From CAVUWL01 sp963787415 (GTDB lineage Bacteria > Actinomycetota > Thermoleophilia > Solirubrobacterales > 70-9), in the NCBI GenBank assembly GCA_963787415.1, contig CAWBCO010000002.1, positions 682,001-746,000 of the forward strand: DNA of 64,000 nt, in the 5' to 3' direction. Position numbers and translations under genes: made by a program. Within the stretch, counting starts at the first letter, position 1; the number at the start of each line of letters is the position of its first letter. The notes beneath the pieces were generated by a model that worked only from the letters and a program-made list of their open reading frames with translations, had not been told where the DNA came from and made no database searches. Shown here piece by piece: positions 34,400-42,926 of the stretch.

Positions 34400-35062
34400 C
34401 TAACGAGTTTCCTGCGATGACTTTTCAGCGTCGTAGCCTCGAATGAATCGAACCCGGCATCCCGTTTCTGCCTCGGTCGTGGATGCGAAGTCGGCTGGGA
34501 AGCCAGCTTCAGCCTCCTCGAAAACGATCGCGTAGCCGGATCTGCAGACCCCACCCTCGATGTAGCGAGCGATCTTGGCTAGGTCGGCTTCAACCTTCTT
34601 GCGCCCCTTCTCCGGCTCACCCCATTTCACCGCATCGGGAACCGTCCACGAGTCCGATATATAGGCGAACTCTAGGAATGCATCAAATTGAAATCCACCA
34701 GCCGTGGCCGGAAGCTTGGCAACGAGGAAGTCCTCGCTGCGGATCAAGGCCAAATCCACGCGCCACCTGGGATCGCCCACGCTCGCGCCAGGATGAGATT
34801 CATCGAAGAGCCATCGCGAAACCGAGACCTCTTGGTGGATCGCGTCCCAGGGAACATCGACCTTGTGCAGGAAGCGAGCGAAGTTCATCACGCAGTCGTG
34901 CTCGGAGAGGATCGCTGGCGCCCGGAAGCCAATAACGCTGCCGAGATCCACCCTCTTCGAAAATTGCGGCAGTGACCGAAACCACTCCTCGGCGGGCAAG
35001 CAGGCCTCCTCGATCGCCCGCTCCGCCAAAGGCGGAACTCCAGAATCATTCGCCTCTCCCAC
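34400..35062 (-). CDS. hypothetical protein, possible PD-(D/E)XK nuclease fold
   Basis: 220 residues. No family recognised with certainty. WRVDLALIRSEDFLVAKLP followed by GGFQFDAFLEFAYISDSW shows a D...E-x-A/K-like pairing compatible with a restriction-endonuclease fold, with a later VFEEAEAGFPADF. It could be an accessory or degenerate nuclease. It stands between the STAS gene and two tiny ORFs, on the minus strand. Confidence 0.5.
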   Translation of the reverse strand: MGEANDSGVPPLAERAIEEACLPAEEWFRSLPQFSKRVDLGSVIGFRAPAILSEHDCVMNFARFLHKVDVPWDAIHQEVSVSRWLFDESHPGASVGDPRWRVDLALIRSEDFLVAKLPATAGGFQFDAFLEFAYISDSWTVPDAVKWGEPEKGRKKVEADLAKIARYIEGGVCRSGYAIVFEEAEAGFPADFASTTEAETGCRVRFIRGYDAEKSSQETR

Positions 35063-35215
35063 GGCTCCACCCTAATCCCCTGCGGTCCCGGACCTGCCCA
35101 CGCCCGATAACTCTGTCTTATCTAGTCCGGGCTCGCTGGACCCAAGGCCGGTCGTGCGAAGGAGCCCCTAACCCGACAGACAGGGGAATGCCCTCTTGGG
35201 CAACATCCGGAAGGA

Positions 35216-35368
35216 CTATTTCTTGGGGTTCGCGCTAGAAGACGAGTCGTTCGGCTTCTGTGGTGCAACAGCAAGGGGTTTGCCGGTTCCCGACATCCCC
35301 TTCTGGTCGATCTGTGCGCTCATTCCCTCACGCAGCTTCGTAGGCTTTTGGGCCTTGTGCTCGCTCAT
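35216..35368 (-). CDS. tiny disordered protein B (50 aa)
   Basis: 50 residues, ATG 35368, overlapping the stop of the preceding ORF by ATGA. Sequence begins MSEHKAQKPTKLREG and ends KPNDSSSSANPKK. Its last 28 residues resemble the end of the ORF at 35365-35508 (K-G...AP-Q-x-P-x-DSSSSA-x-P-K). No domain; Lys/Pro/Ser-rich and predicted unstructured. Function unknown; conserved duplication and coupling argue it is translated. Confidence 0.5.
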   Translation of the reverse strand: MSEHKAQKPTKLREGMSAQIDQKGMSGTGKPLAVAPQKPNDSSSSANPKK

Positions 35369-35508
35369 TGGTGAGCTTTCGGAGATGGCGTCGCACTGGA
35401 AGATGAATCTTTGGGCGGCTGCGGAGCTTTGGCAGGGGTACTGCTATTCACAGGAGCAGAGACTCCACCCTTCTTGACTATTCCTTGTCCGTCTTTTCCT
35501 TTCGGCAT
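35365..35508 (-). CDS. tiny disordered protein A (47 aa)
   Basis: 47 residues, ATG 35508, preceded by TAGGATT. It begins MPKGKDGQGIVKKGG and ends PKDSSSSATPSPKAHQ. Paralogous to the next ORF in its C-terminal half. The stop overlaps the next ATG. It lies 29 nt after the stop of the membrane-protein gene at 35538-36197, so the three are probably one transcript. Confidence 0.5.
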   Translation of the reverse strand: MPKGKDGQGIVKKGGVSAPVNSSTPAKAPQPPKDSSSSATPSPKAHQ

Positions 35509-35537
35509 GGACCAATCCTAGCTCAGTCTCATTTCGG

Positions 35538-36197
35538 CTAGGTGCCGGGTGCATAGGCCTCGATCGAGTGGATCTGCTCGGCTGCTATCCAAAGGCCGCG
35601 GGTGTCGGGCGCGGGTTCGTCGAACCACGAGTCCTCATTCAGCATCCAGCGCACCTCAAGAAAGAGATCGCGCGTATGAGCGGTGTATCCGGCAAGGCTG
35701 TTTTCGCCAAAGAAGCCAGCGACAACCCTGCCGTCCGCGAGCGTAACCCGCAAAAGCAATCCCTGTTCTTCCCTGATCCCCTCGCTTTCAATGAAGAGCT
35801 GCTCCCAGCCCGCCGGAACGCCGTGACCTGGATCGATTCGAAGCTTCTTCAGAGCCCACGGCCGCAGCTTGCGCGAGCGCTGCCAACGGCGGCCGGCCTC
35901 AGAGATCGCCAAAGGCAAGAAGAAAAGGCCGACGACAGCCAGCAACAAATAGCTTCCGAGCGAGTACTTCCCGGCATAGAGATGCGACACGTCTTCGCGG
36001 CTGAAGCACGCGGCCACTGCCGCGATCGCGAGGACGATAAAAATGATCGAGCTGTAGTAGAGGGCGCTAAGAAGGCGCTCGAATGGCGAATCCTGACCCT
36101 TGATCCGGTAGGTCCGCTCCCGGAAGAGCAGGGTCACGAAGCCGGGCAGCACAAAGATGGCAATGATTAGAATCGCGGTGCCGGTTTCCGGTGTCAT
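35538..36197 (-). CDS. membrane protein of DUF6338-like type
   Basis: 219 residues. An N-terminal membrane segment AILIIAIFVLPGFVTLL, a second IIFIVLAIAAVAACF and a third YLLLAVVGLFFLPLAI precede a soluble C-terminal domain beginning GWEQLFIESEGIREEQGLLLRVTLADGRVVAGFFGENS. The order (PGF in the first helix, ending soluble beta domain) fits the DUF6338 family, of unknown function. It starts divergently from the gene at 36251 and is followed by two tiny coupled ORFs. A defence role is possible from context but not shown. Confidence 0.6.
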   Translation of the reverse strand: MTPETGTAILIIAIFVLPGFVTLLFRERTYRIKGQDSPFERLLSALYYSSIIFIVLAIAAVAACFSREDVSHLYAGKYSLGSYLLLAVVGLFFLPLAISEAGRRWQRSRKLRPWALKKLRIDPGHGVPAGWEQLFIESEGIREEQGLLLRVTLADGRVVAGFFGENSLAGYTAHTRDLFLEVRWMLNEDSWFDEPAPDTRGLWIAAEQIHSIEAYAPGT

Positions 36198-36250
36198 CGC
36201 GAGTTCGAGCGTTTCACAGAATCGCCCTCCACGGTCGTGTGGCTCTCGCT

Positions 36251-37102
36251 GTGGACGAGCGAATCTCCGTCCGCCCGTTTCGAGACCTTGTTTGGATAAC
36301 CTCGAAGTTCATCTCCCCACCCTTCTCCACGGCCGGCGTAGAGGCCATCTGCAAGGAGCTCGCCGAGCACGCTTCGGGTTCTCAGATAACCCGGATGATG
36401 GGCGTCCTGAAATATGAAGAGCCAGCCGCACACGAGCGCTGGACGAAGTGGAAGCGCCTCTATAACGCGGTTGCCGCCAAGCAAAACGCGCAAAACGATG
36501 GCCGCCCGCTCATCGCCCTGATTACCGCGGTCATGGAGCCGGCCCGCTTCGAGGGCTCAGCGACCTTCGAAAAGGCACGGATCGAAATGAACAAAAAGCT
36601 TCTGCTTTACGGATTCTCGGTCCGAACAGATGGAAGGGTCGGCCGCGCTAAGCGTGCCGAGACAATCGCCGACGCGGAGCAGCGAGCAGATGTCTTAGAG
36701 GCGGAGCTACGTGGGCGAAACGTCCACCCCCGAGTCCTCGCGTTCTGTCGCGAGGAGCTCCTAAGAGAGAACTACTTTCACGCCGTGCTTGAGGCGACCA
36801 AGAGCATCGCCGATCGCATCCGCGAAATGACTGCCCTGGAAAAAGATGGAACTGCCCTTATCGATGAAGCGACGAGCCTTAAGGAAGACCAGCCGATCCT
36901 CGCTTTCAACGAGCTCCAGGACGATTCACAGCGCAGCGAGCACTCCGGGCTCGCGATGCTTGCCAAGGGTCTCTTTGCAAGTGCCCGAAATCCTACTGCG
37001 CACGCTCCCAAGGTCAAGTGGGCGATCGACATGCCAGAGGCGCTCGACCTGCTAACCATCGCCTCGATGCTCCACCGCCGGCTCGACTCAGCGATCGTCT
37101 AG
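36251..37102 (+). CDS. TIGR02391-like (Abi-type) protein
   Basis: About 283 residues from GTG 36251; an earlier GTG at 36191 overlaps the divergent gene. The C-terminal half is diagnostic: RNVHPRVLAFCREELLRENYFHAVLEATKSIADRIREMT, ...HSGLAMLAKGLFASARNPTAHAPKVKW. This is the TIGR02391/Ymh-type family (HEPN-like, with R-N-x3-H as candidate RNase motif: RNPTAH). The N-terminal part is about 140 residues, helical. HEPN proteins often act as toxins or abortive-infection effectors. Context of defence genes agrees. Confidence 0.7.
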   Translation: MDERISVRPFRDLVWITSKFISPPFSTAGVEAICKELAEHASGSQITRMMGVLKYEEPAAHERWTKWKRLYNAVAAKQNAQNDGRPLIALITAVMEPARFEGSATFEKARIEMNKKLLLYGFSVRTDGRVGRAKRAETIADAEQRADVLEAELRGRNVHPRVLAFCREELLRENYFHAVLEATKSIADRIREMTALEKDGTALIDEATSLKEDQPILAFNELQDDSQRSEHSGLAMLAKGLFASARNPTAHAPKVKWAIDMPEALDLLTIASMLHRRLDSAIV

Positions 37103-37203
37103 CTGGGCCTGGCACAGTCGAAGTTGAGCAGACCGGCTACCTCAGCAGACGCGAGCAGCTACTCGGTGTTATGGGCCTACGGCCTTGAGCCGCCCCGGCT
37201 TTC

Positions 37204-37545
37204 ATGGAGAGCGGCCAGCCTGGCGAGCGGCTGAGCATCGACGGGATTCCGGTCGACTTGCTGGTGCCGAGCTCTCGTGCCGACCCGATTGGCCGCCGCG
37301 GCGCACGAATTCCTCCTCACTCCCGCCATACGGCCCGGAAGGTATACGGGCTTGAGGCTGCAGTGGTGGACAACCGGGAGCTCGGAATCGAAGCACTCGA
37401 CCCTGTTGACCCCCGCCTGGTGCTGGTCAAGGTGGCGGGCCCTGCGGCCCGAACGGTAAGCAAGGCTCACAAGCTCGGAGAGCGGCAACCTGTCCCAAGT
37501 CGCTTTGAGAACAAGGACACACACGACCTGGCGTCTGGTGGTTGG
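37204..37545 (+). pseudogene. fragment of nucleotidyltransferase AbiEii-like toxin family
   Basis: About 114 codons on the plus strand: DGIPVDLLVPSSRADPIGRRGARIPPHSRHTARKVYGLEAAVVDNRELGIEALDP, then LVKVAGPAARTVSKAHKLGERQPVPSRFENKDTHDL. This matches the middle and end of actinobacterial nucleotidyltransferase-like AbiEii/AbiGii proteins, but the N-terminal catalytic part with the GS...D-x-D motif is missing. The frame then runs as antisense of the HerA gene. A relic. Confidence 0.55.
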
Positions 37546-37551
37546 GATTGC

Positions 37552-39321
37552 TCAAGGGGGTGGCACCTGCGAGCGTGGCGGCTCTGTTTTGCGCTTCCAG
37601 TGCGTTTGGAAGTCGGGGCCCTTGGAATCGGGTTGAATCTTGGGCGGGTTGATGTGAATCGTGAGCGGGATCGGGAACTCAACGCCGAGGAGCAGCGCCT
37701 GGCCGGGAACCAGTGCGGGGAGGAACTCGGCGGCGGCGCGATCAAGGTCTCCAGCAGCTCGCCCGATCGTGTCGCGATCACGATCATTGGTGAGGCGATG
37801 AACGAGAAGGGTTCCCATCTGCCCGATCACGGCGTCAGGTATGTCGCGGGGTCGCTGCGTGGCGAGACAGATGCTGAGCGAGTACTTGCGACCTTCCTTG
37901 GCGATCAGGTCAAAGGCGTCAAGGGAATAGCGGCTGAACTCGTCGCCGATCTCCTTGTTGAGGAACTGGTGGGCCTCGTCGACACAGACGACGAGGGGAA
38001 GCTCACGGAAGCGACCCTCCCGAGCGAGCCTCAGGAGACTGCGTCCGATTCCGTTGGCGACCATCTCGCGCACATTTCGATCGAAGCCGAGGTGTCGCAT
38101 TGAGATACGTAGTACCGAGTGCTGGTCGTCGGCGAGGAAGCCCTCAATCGTGTCAAGTAGGGAGGGAATGGTGCCCGGGCGCAGCAGCGGGGCAAATTGG
38201 GGTGAGGAGAGGTCGCTCTCGATGCGGGCGATCATCGTCGTGCACATGCTGAAATCGCCCTCGTGGGGTTCACCCCACTTGGTGAAGTCACGTTCGCCTT
38301 GGCGTTGGCCCCAGCCCGAAGGCCACACGCACTCATACTCGATCTGTTCGACCAGCTTGTCGATATCGAAGTCGGCTTTCGGAGCATCTAGAGCTGCCGA
38401 GTGGAGCGCATAGGCCTCGTCGAACGGCTTCTTTGCGCATGCGACCTTCGGGATGCACCCCGACTGGACCAGGGAGTCGTCCTCGCCGAGGACGCGGGCG
38501 AGCTTGAGGCTCTTAATCGCTTCGCGCAGGCGCGGACCTTGGATCTTGCCGGCCGGTTGGAAGAGAGCAAAAAGGTCGCGCTCCTCAAGGTCGGTGTAAG
38601 GAAAGGAGTTATCGGTGCATGTCGCCGGTCGATCATTACCTCCGATCGAGACGTGCGCGACCTTGCGCGTAAGGGCGTGATACTCACCCGTAGGGTCAAG
38701 CAGGATCACCTTGGGATCGAACTCGGAGAGGCATTCGACGATGCGGGCCAGCGACCAGCTCTTGCCGCTCCCAGTAGCACCGAGGACGGCGCAGTGCCGA
38801 CCAAGGAGACGCTCGGGGGTAACGCGCACCTTGGCGGAGACCGTGCCGGGCAGGTAGGCGAGGTCCAACAGAAGGGCGGCGCCCACTGCCTCGGCGTCGC
38901 TGACCCTTTCGACGATCCAGGCGACCAGCTTCGGATCGAGCGAGTAGACGCGTGCCCCGACCAAGGGAAAACGGGTGACGCCGCGCTCAACCGGTGCGCC
39001 GCTGAGCGGAACCGACGTGAGGAGCTGAACGGTGCCGATCGGATGCACGGCCTTGTCCTTGCCGAGCCGAGGCTCGACACTCAGGCGGTCGCGCTCGGGC
39101 AGTCTCACCTCGGTCAGTCGAGCGAGAACCGCAACCTCCCCGGCGTCCAAGGCGAGGAACTCCCCGACCGCACCCCCGCCCGGGCGATCGCCGTGGTGGA
39201 GCTCGCCGTCGAGCTTGGTGGCTTGAGGCAAGTTGATTCGGGCGCGGTTGGCGCCTACTTCTATGACCGTGCCGACATAGCGGTCAGGCTCGAAGGGGTA
39301 GCCGGGGAGCTTTTCAGTCAT
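37552..39321 (-). CDS. HerA-like ATPase of a SIR2-HerA defence pair
   Basis: 589 residues. N-terminal HAS-barrel-like region, then HCAVLGATGSGKSWSLA with Walker A at 181-188, KVILLDPTGEYH, and Walker B LPLVVCVDEAHQFLNKEIG, followed by LATQRPRDIPDAVIGQMGTLLVHRLTNDRD, the HerA/FtsK-type arginine-finger region. HerA forms hexameric DNA translocases. The start overlaps the end of the SIR2 gene by 8 nt. SIR2-HerA pairs are established anti-phage systems that degrade NAD+ when triggered. No break is visible. Confidence 0.88.
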   Translation of the reverse strand: MTEKLPGYPFEPDRYVGTVIEVGANRARINLPQATKLDGELHHGDRPGGGAVGEFLALDAGEVAVLARLTEVRLPERDRLSVEPRLGKDKAVHPIGTVQLLTSVPLSGAPVERGVTRFPLVGARVYSLDPKLVAWIVERVSDAEAVGAALLLDLAYLPGTVSAKVRVTPERLLGRHCAVLGATGSGKSWSLARIVECLSEFDPKVILLDPTGEYHALTRKVAHVSIGGNDRPATCTDNSFPYTDLEERDLFALFQPAGKIQGPRLREAIKSLKLARVLGEDDSLVQSGCIPKVACAKKPFDEAYALHSAALDAPKADFDIDKLVEQIEYECVWPSGWGQRQGERDFTKWGEPHEGDFSMCTTMIARIESDLSSPQFAPLLRPGTIPSLLDTIEGFLADDQHSVLRISMRHLGFDRNVREMVANGIGRSLLRLAREGRFRELPLVVCVDEAHQFLNKEIGDEFSRYSLDAFDLIAKEGRKYSLSICLATQRPRDIPDAVIGQMGTLLVHRLTNDRDRDTIGRAAGDLDRAAAEFLPALVPGQALLLGVEFPIPLTIHINPPKIQPDSKGPDFQTHWKRKTEPPRSQVPPP

Positions 39322-40450
39322 CGCTGATTGAGTGGATCCGTTTGGCGTGGACCTCCTCTTCCATCGGGGCCACCAAGTCTGGCAATGCCCTGACCACGCT
39401 CTCGAATGAGCCGGCGACCAGCGCGATCCGGCGGTCGCCTTCGGCGATCAGCTTCTTCAGAGCGCCGATCATGCCGTCTTCCTTTTCCTCGAGACTACGG
39501 GCGATGACGAGGATGCGGAGGCCGACGTTGCCGCGCACCGCCGCCATCACCGGCTCAGCTATGTGGCGGTCCTCGAACCCAGACCCGGCGACCACAAGGC
39601 CCGTCCCCGAGCGCCGTAGCGCAGACTGGAAGCGAGACATCAGCTCCAGAAACGGCTGCTGGTAGGAGGCCTCGAACTTGCTTGCCCTGGGGTAGATGAT
39701 GACCGGGCGCTTGCTGGGCTGGTCGCGCTGGACCACCCCGTTGCTGTCGTTCCAGTCAATTGAGCCATGCAGCTTGTGGACCTGGACGACGTTGGGAACC
39801 CAGTCGAGCGGCGCACCCGCCTCGCTCGCCTCGCGCCGAGCCTGGTCACGCTCGAAGGCGAGCGGGTCGAAGCGAGCCGGGCTGGAGGCAGTGAAGCCGT
39901 CGATCACCGCGAACCCGATCCGCGCAGCCGCCGTCTCGAAGGCGAGGTCGTAGTTGGTCGTGAAGATCTGGGTTCGCGGCAGCTTTGTCGAGCGGCGGGC
40001 GACCTTGCGTAGGAAGGATTCGTGGGTCGAGAGATCGGTCTCCTCGTCGATGAAGTTGCAGGCGACGGCGATCGCTTCCTCACCCTCTTTGATGAATGTC
40101 GCTAGGTTTGCATCAGCCCGCAGCTCCTGCTGCATCTGACAGTGGGAGAGCAGCAGCTCGACATTGCTGTCCTCCGACGTCCAATTGATCTCGGCGAGAA
40201 TGTTGTCGAAGCGCTGCTCGTTGGCCGCCTTCACTGCCTCCCAAAGTTCGGACATCGTCGGCGCCAGCAAGTCACCGTCGGTCGTCTTGATGCAGCGGCT
40301 CGTGCCCAGGCCCGAAAGGACCGCCAGGTGGCGGCTAGTGAACACCTGAGTGAAAAGGGTGTCAAGTTCGGACTCGCTATTGGCATCGACGGCCTCCCAG
40401 CCCTCGCTTTCGGCCGTGAGGAAATTGATATCTGGAGTCGGGGCGAGCAT
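39314..40450 (-). CDS. SIR2-like NADase effector of SIR2-HerA
   Basis: 378 residues. SIR2 fold motifs: HLAVLSGLGTSRC (GLGTS 47-51, NAD-binding loop), TQIFTTNYDLAFE (TTNYD 164-168) and VQVHKLHGSIDW (His228). The C-terminal part has VVAGSGFEDRHIAEPV. SIR2 proteins of this kind hydrolyse NAD+ rather than deacetylate; activation by the partner HerA complex leads to abortive infection. The gene precedes herA with overlapping ends. Upstream lies a perfect 8-bp inverted repeat at 40556-40590. Confidence 0.88.
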   Translation of the reverse strand: MLAPTPDINFLTAESEGWEAVDANSESELDTLFTQVFTSRHLAVLSGLGTSRCIKTTDGDLLAPTMSELWEAVKAANEQRFDNILAEINWTSEDSNVELLLSHCQMQQELRADANLATFIKEGEEAIAVACNFIDEETDLSTHESFLRKVARRSTKLPRTQIFTTNYDLAFETAAARIGFAVIDGFTASSPARFDPLAFERDQARREASEAGAPLDWVPNVVQVHKLHGSIDWNDSNGVVQRDQPSKRPVIIYPRASKFEASYQQPFLELMSRFQSALRRSGTGLVVAGSGFEDRHIAEPVMAAVRGNVGLRILVIARSLEEKEDGMIGALKKLIAEGDRRIALVAGSFESVVRALPDLVAPMEEEVHAKRIHSISDD

Positions 40451-40555
40451 CTGGTGTGACGCGGGAATTAGCGGCTTAGGGCGAGCGGAGATTTACTCAC
40501 TTACGCCAAAGGCTGTTTGCAAACGCAACACTGTCAGACTGAGAGCCTACGGGGT

Positions 40556-40590
40556 GGTCACTCACCGACGTTACCGGCTCGCGAGTGACC
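40556..40590. promoter_or_regulatory. inverted repeat upstream of SIR2-HerA
   Basis: GGTCACTC (40556-40563) and GAGTGACC (40583-40590) are perfect arms 19 nt apart, 106-140 nt before the SIR2 ATG. A further short hairpin CCTTGAG...CTCAAGG lies at 40648-40668, next to the stop of the xseB-like gene, and may be its terminator. The first could be a regulator site. Confidence 0.35.
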
Positions 40591-40678
40591 CGCTCAAAAA
40601 CGGTCGGAGCCAAGACGTGAATGTACTTTGGTATTTGCGGGGCGATCCTTGAGTTAAAGCGCTCAAGGTGTAAATGAA

Positions 40679-41020
40679 CTAGAAAGGAATATCGTCGTCT
40701 CCCCCGGCCGTCTCCGTGGCAGGAGACGCGACGAAGTCGCTGGTGTCGGCAACAGCCTCAGCGTCGGCGTCGACCTGAGCGGTGGTCGCGGCGACAATCT
40801 TGTAGGGCAAGATCCCCTCCCCGCTCTCGATCGCTGTGACTTCCTGCTCGATGTTGGAGAGGTGCTCGCGCAGGACAACCTCCAGGCCCTTGCCACGTCG
40901 CAGCAGGTCGACTAGCTCATCGGCCTCGACTTCCTCGTTGTTGAGCGTGTTGGTAATCGATTTCAGCTGGTCGTACGCCTCGCTGAAGGTAATCTCGGTC
41001 GGCGTCGTCTCGGTGCTCAT
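40679..41020 (-). CDS. xseB: exonuclease VII small subunit with SSB-type C-terminal tip
   Basis: 113 residues. The first 68 resemble XseB: ITFSEAYDQLKSITNTLNNEEVEADELVDLLRRGKGLEVVLREHLSNIEQEV, a two-helix coiled coil. XseB subunits bind the XseA coiled coil. Ordinary XseB is about 60-85 residues. Here it is followed by a flexible Ala/Asp/Thr-rich linker (AQVDADAEAVADTS...) and ends GGDDDIPF, the acidic-hydrophobic tip with which SSB recruits partners. Neither SSB in this window has that tip. The ATG overlaps the xseA stop (ATGA). The tip is read directly from the DNA: GAC GAC GAT ATT CCT TTC TAG. Confidence 0.8.
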   Translation of the reverse strand: MSTETTPTEITFSEAYDQLKSITNTLNNEEVEADELVDLLRRGKGLEVVLREHLSNIEQEVTAIESGEGILPYKIVAATTAQVDADAEAVADTSDFVASPATETAGGDDDIPF

Positions 41021-42576
41021 AGCCTCTCCTTGGCCTCGTTGTGGATCTGCTCGGCGACAGCATCGACCTCGCCGTCTTGAAGGTGAAGCCGAATGCGGTC
41101 GTGGCGGCGCACCTGGGCGATGGAGGTGAGCGTGTTGCCCTCAGGAGTAGTCGCCCACAACCATCCGCGCCTACGGAAATCGCCGGCCCGCAAGACCGCT
41201 ACCAGGCCCTCGGTCTCGCGAACCAACGCCTGCACCTGGTGGCCGGCGGCGATCGAATGGGCGTGGCCCTCGCGCTCGAGCCCGGCAACTGCGCCAGCGA
41301 GGGAGCGGCGGGTGGCGTTCCCCTGCGACTCCAGCTGGCGATCGAGGGCGCGCAGCCAGTTCGTCTCCCGCGCGCGCATGATCCTTCGGGCCGAGCCGCC
41401 AAGGCGTTGGGCTAGCTGGGTGACCTCGGTGAGGAGCGCAGCCGGACGGAGGACGGCGTGGGTCGATAGATCGGCGAACTGCTTGAGCGTCAGCTGGCGC
41501 TCGGCTGCCTCGGTGCGCCAGAGGGCCGGAGCCAGGCTGAGCTGTTCTCGGGCCGCGTCGGCCATCTGCATGGCGTCGGTGATGAATTGGGCCGCGGCGG
41601 CTGCGAGAACGCGCCTGGCATCAAGGATCCGACGCTGCCCCGCCTGCAGGCGATCGCTGGCGCGCAACCCGGCGCTGATCGTCTCGACCGCCTCGCGACG
41701 GCCTCTCAGGGCGCGGGTTGCGCGGGCGGCTGTCACTGCGAAATCGTCGATCTCTGCCAACAAAACCGCTCGGTCGGGCACGACTAGCTCCGCGACCCGG
41801 GACGGGGTCAGGGCCGAGTGGGTGACGTGGTTGCAAACCGGGATGTTTTCGGAGTGACCGATAGCGGCGACCACCGGGGTGCGCAGTGAAGAGATGGCGC
41901 GGACTAGAGCCTCATCATCGAAGGCCATTAGGTCCCGCGGTGAGCCCCCGCCCCGGCTGAGGATGATCACCTCGACCTGCGGGTGGAGGTCGAGCCTGGC
42001 GAGAGAGTTGATCACCGCCTGAGGGGCGCCCGCCCCTTGGACCTGGCAGCAGGCTGTGATCACCCGGGCGACCGGATAACGGTCGCCGAGGGCGCGGATC
42101 ACGTCTTCGAGACCGGCCGATTCGGCGCCCGCGATCAGGCCGATGGCGCTCGGGAACGGGGGCAATGGCGGAAATCTCCCTGGGTTGGTCAGCCCTTCGG
42201 CGCTTAGGCGCTCGATCAGCTCGCAGCGTCGACGGAGCAGCTCACCGTCTCCGGCCAACGCGACATCGTCGACAACTACGCTGAGGATTCCTGCCTTAGG
42301 CCAGAAGTCGGGGTGGGAGATCGAGAGCCGGACCAGCTCGCCATCGGCGGGCTCGTGAGTGAGGCCGTCCCGCAGCGTCCAAGGCAAGACCTTCGCCTTC
42401 AACGTGCTCTCGCCGTCGGTGAAGTCGAACATCAGGGCGCCGCCGCCGGTCTTGCGCGGGTTTTGGACCTCGCCTTCGACTGTCGCTGGGCCGACCGTCT
42501 TCACCATCCGCTGGATCTGGGCGGCATAGGCCGAAACGGTGAGGGGTTTGACCGTCGTCGCAGTAGTCGCGTTCAT
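41017..42576 (-). CDS. xseA: exonuclease VII large subunit, divergent
   Basis: 519 residues from ATG 42576 (MNATTATTVKPLTVSAYAAQIQ). An N-terminal OB fold (VEGEVQNPRKTGGGALMFDFTDG), a catalytic domain with IGLIAGAESAGLEDVIRAL (Asp158), VIILSRGGGSPRDLMAFDDEALVRAI (Arg208) and VVAAIGHSENIPVCNHVT (His241), then a long coiled coil and C-terminal region WLWATTPEGNTLTSIAQV. The enzyme cuts single-stranded DNA from both ends. Where XseA normally has HETD followed by AD, this one has HSEN and CN, so both aspartates are asparagine. One of them is, to my knowledge, a catalytic residue in E. coli. Upstream in-frame ATG at 42759 is unlikely. Confidence 0.85.
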   Translation of the reverse strand: MNATTATTVKPLTVSAYAAQIQRMVKTVGPATVEGEVQNPRKTGGGALMFDFTDGESTLKAKVLPWTLRDGLTHEPADGELVRLSISHPDFWPKAGILSVVVDDVALAGDGELLRRRCELIERLSAEGLTNPGRFPPLPPFPSAIGLIAGAESAGLEDVIRALGDRYPVARVITACCQVQGAGAPQAVINSLARLDLHPQVEVIILSRGGGSPRDLMAFDDEALVRAISSLRTPVVAAIGHSENIPVCNHVTHSALTPSRVAELVVPDRAVLLAEIDDFAVTAARATRALRGRREAVETISAGLRASDRLQAGQRRILDARRVLAAAAAQFITDAMQMADAAREQLSLAPALWRTEAAERQLTLKQFADLSTHAVLRPAALLTEVTQLAQRLGGSARRIMRARETNWLRALDRQLESQGNATRRSLAGAVAGLEREGHAHSIAAGHQVQALVRETEGLVAVLRAGDFRRRGWLWATTPEGNTLTSIAQVRRHDRIRLHLQDGEVDAVAEQIHNEAKERL

Positions 42577-42926
42577 CGATTCAGCAGGAGCCCTGGGCGT
42601 ACGGGACCGGGAGTGATGATTGGTGGTTGGATTTGGGTGCGCTTGGCATTCGGCCTTGAATTCGGTCTGTATATCGCCATATCTACAGTACGCCATCCCA
42701 CAGGTAGAGCTTTCGAGCGTCTGAACTAGCCCGGACGGATTAGGTGGGACGGGTTTCACTCCCCACAGGCGCTGATCGGGCCGGCCATGCTTCGCCTCGG
42801 CGGTCTTTGCCCCAGCCTTCCTGGACGCACTCAGTGACCCACGGAAAAGTCAGGAGAGTCTCTTTTTGGGGGGCGGAGCCACCGGCCAACGAAACCGGTT
42901 TCGGCGATCAGCGCGGGCCAGGGAGC
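42577..42926. other. intergenic, no gene seen
   Basis: Contains an AAACCGGTTT-type palindrome near 42890 and C-rich stretches. A plus-strand frame crosses it but is a shadow of the neighbouring gene. Confidence 0.4.

Noticed and set aside
37546..38103. continuation of the AbiEii-like frame
   Set aside because: It becomes the antisense of the HerA gene; only the first 114 codons resemble the family.
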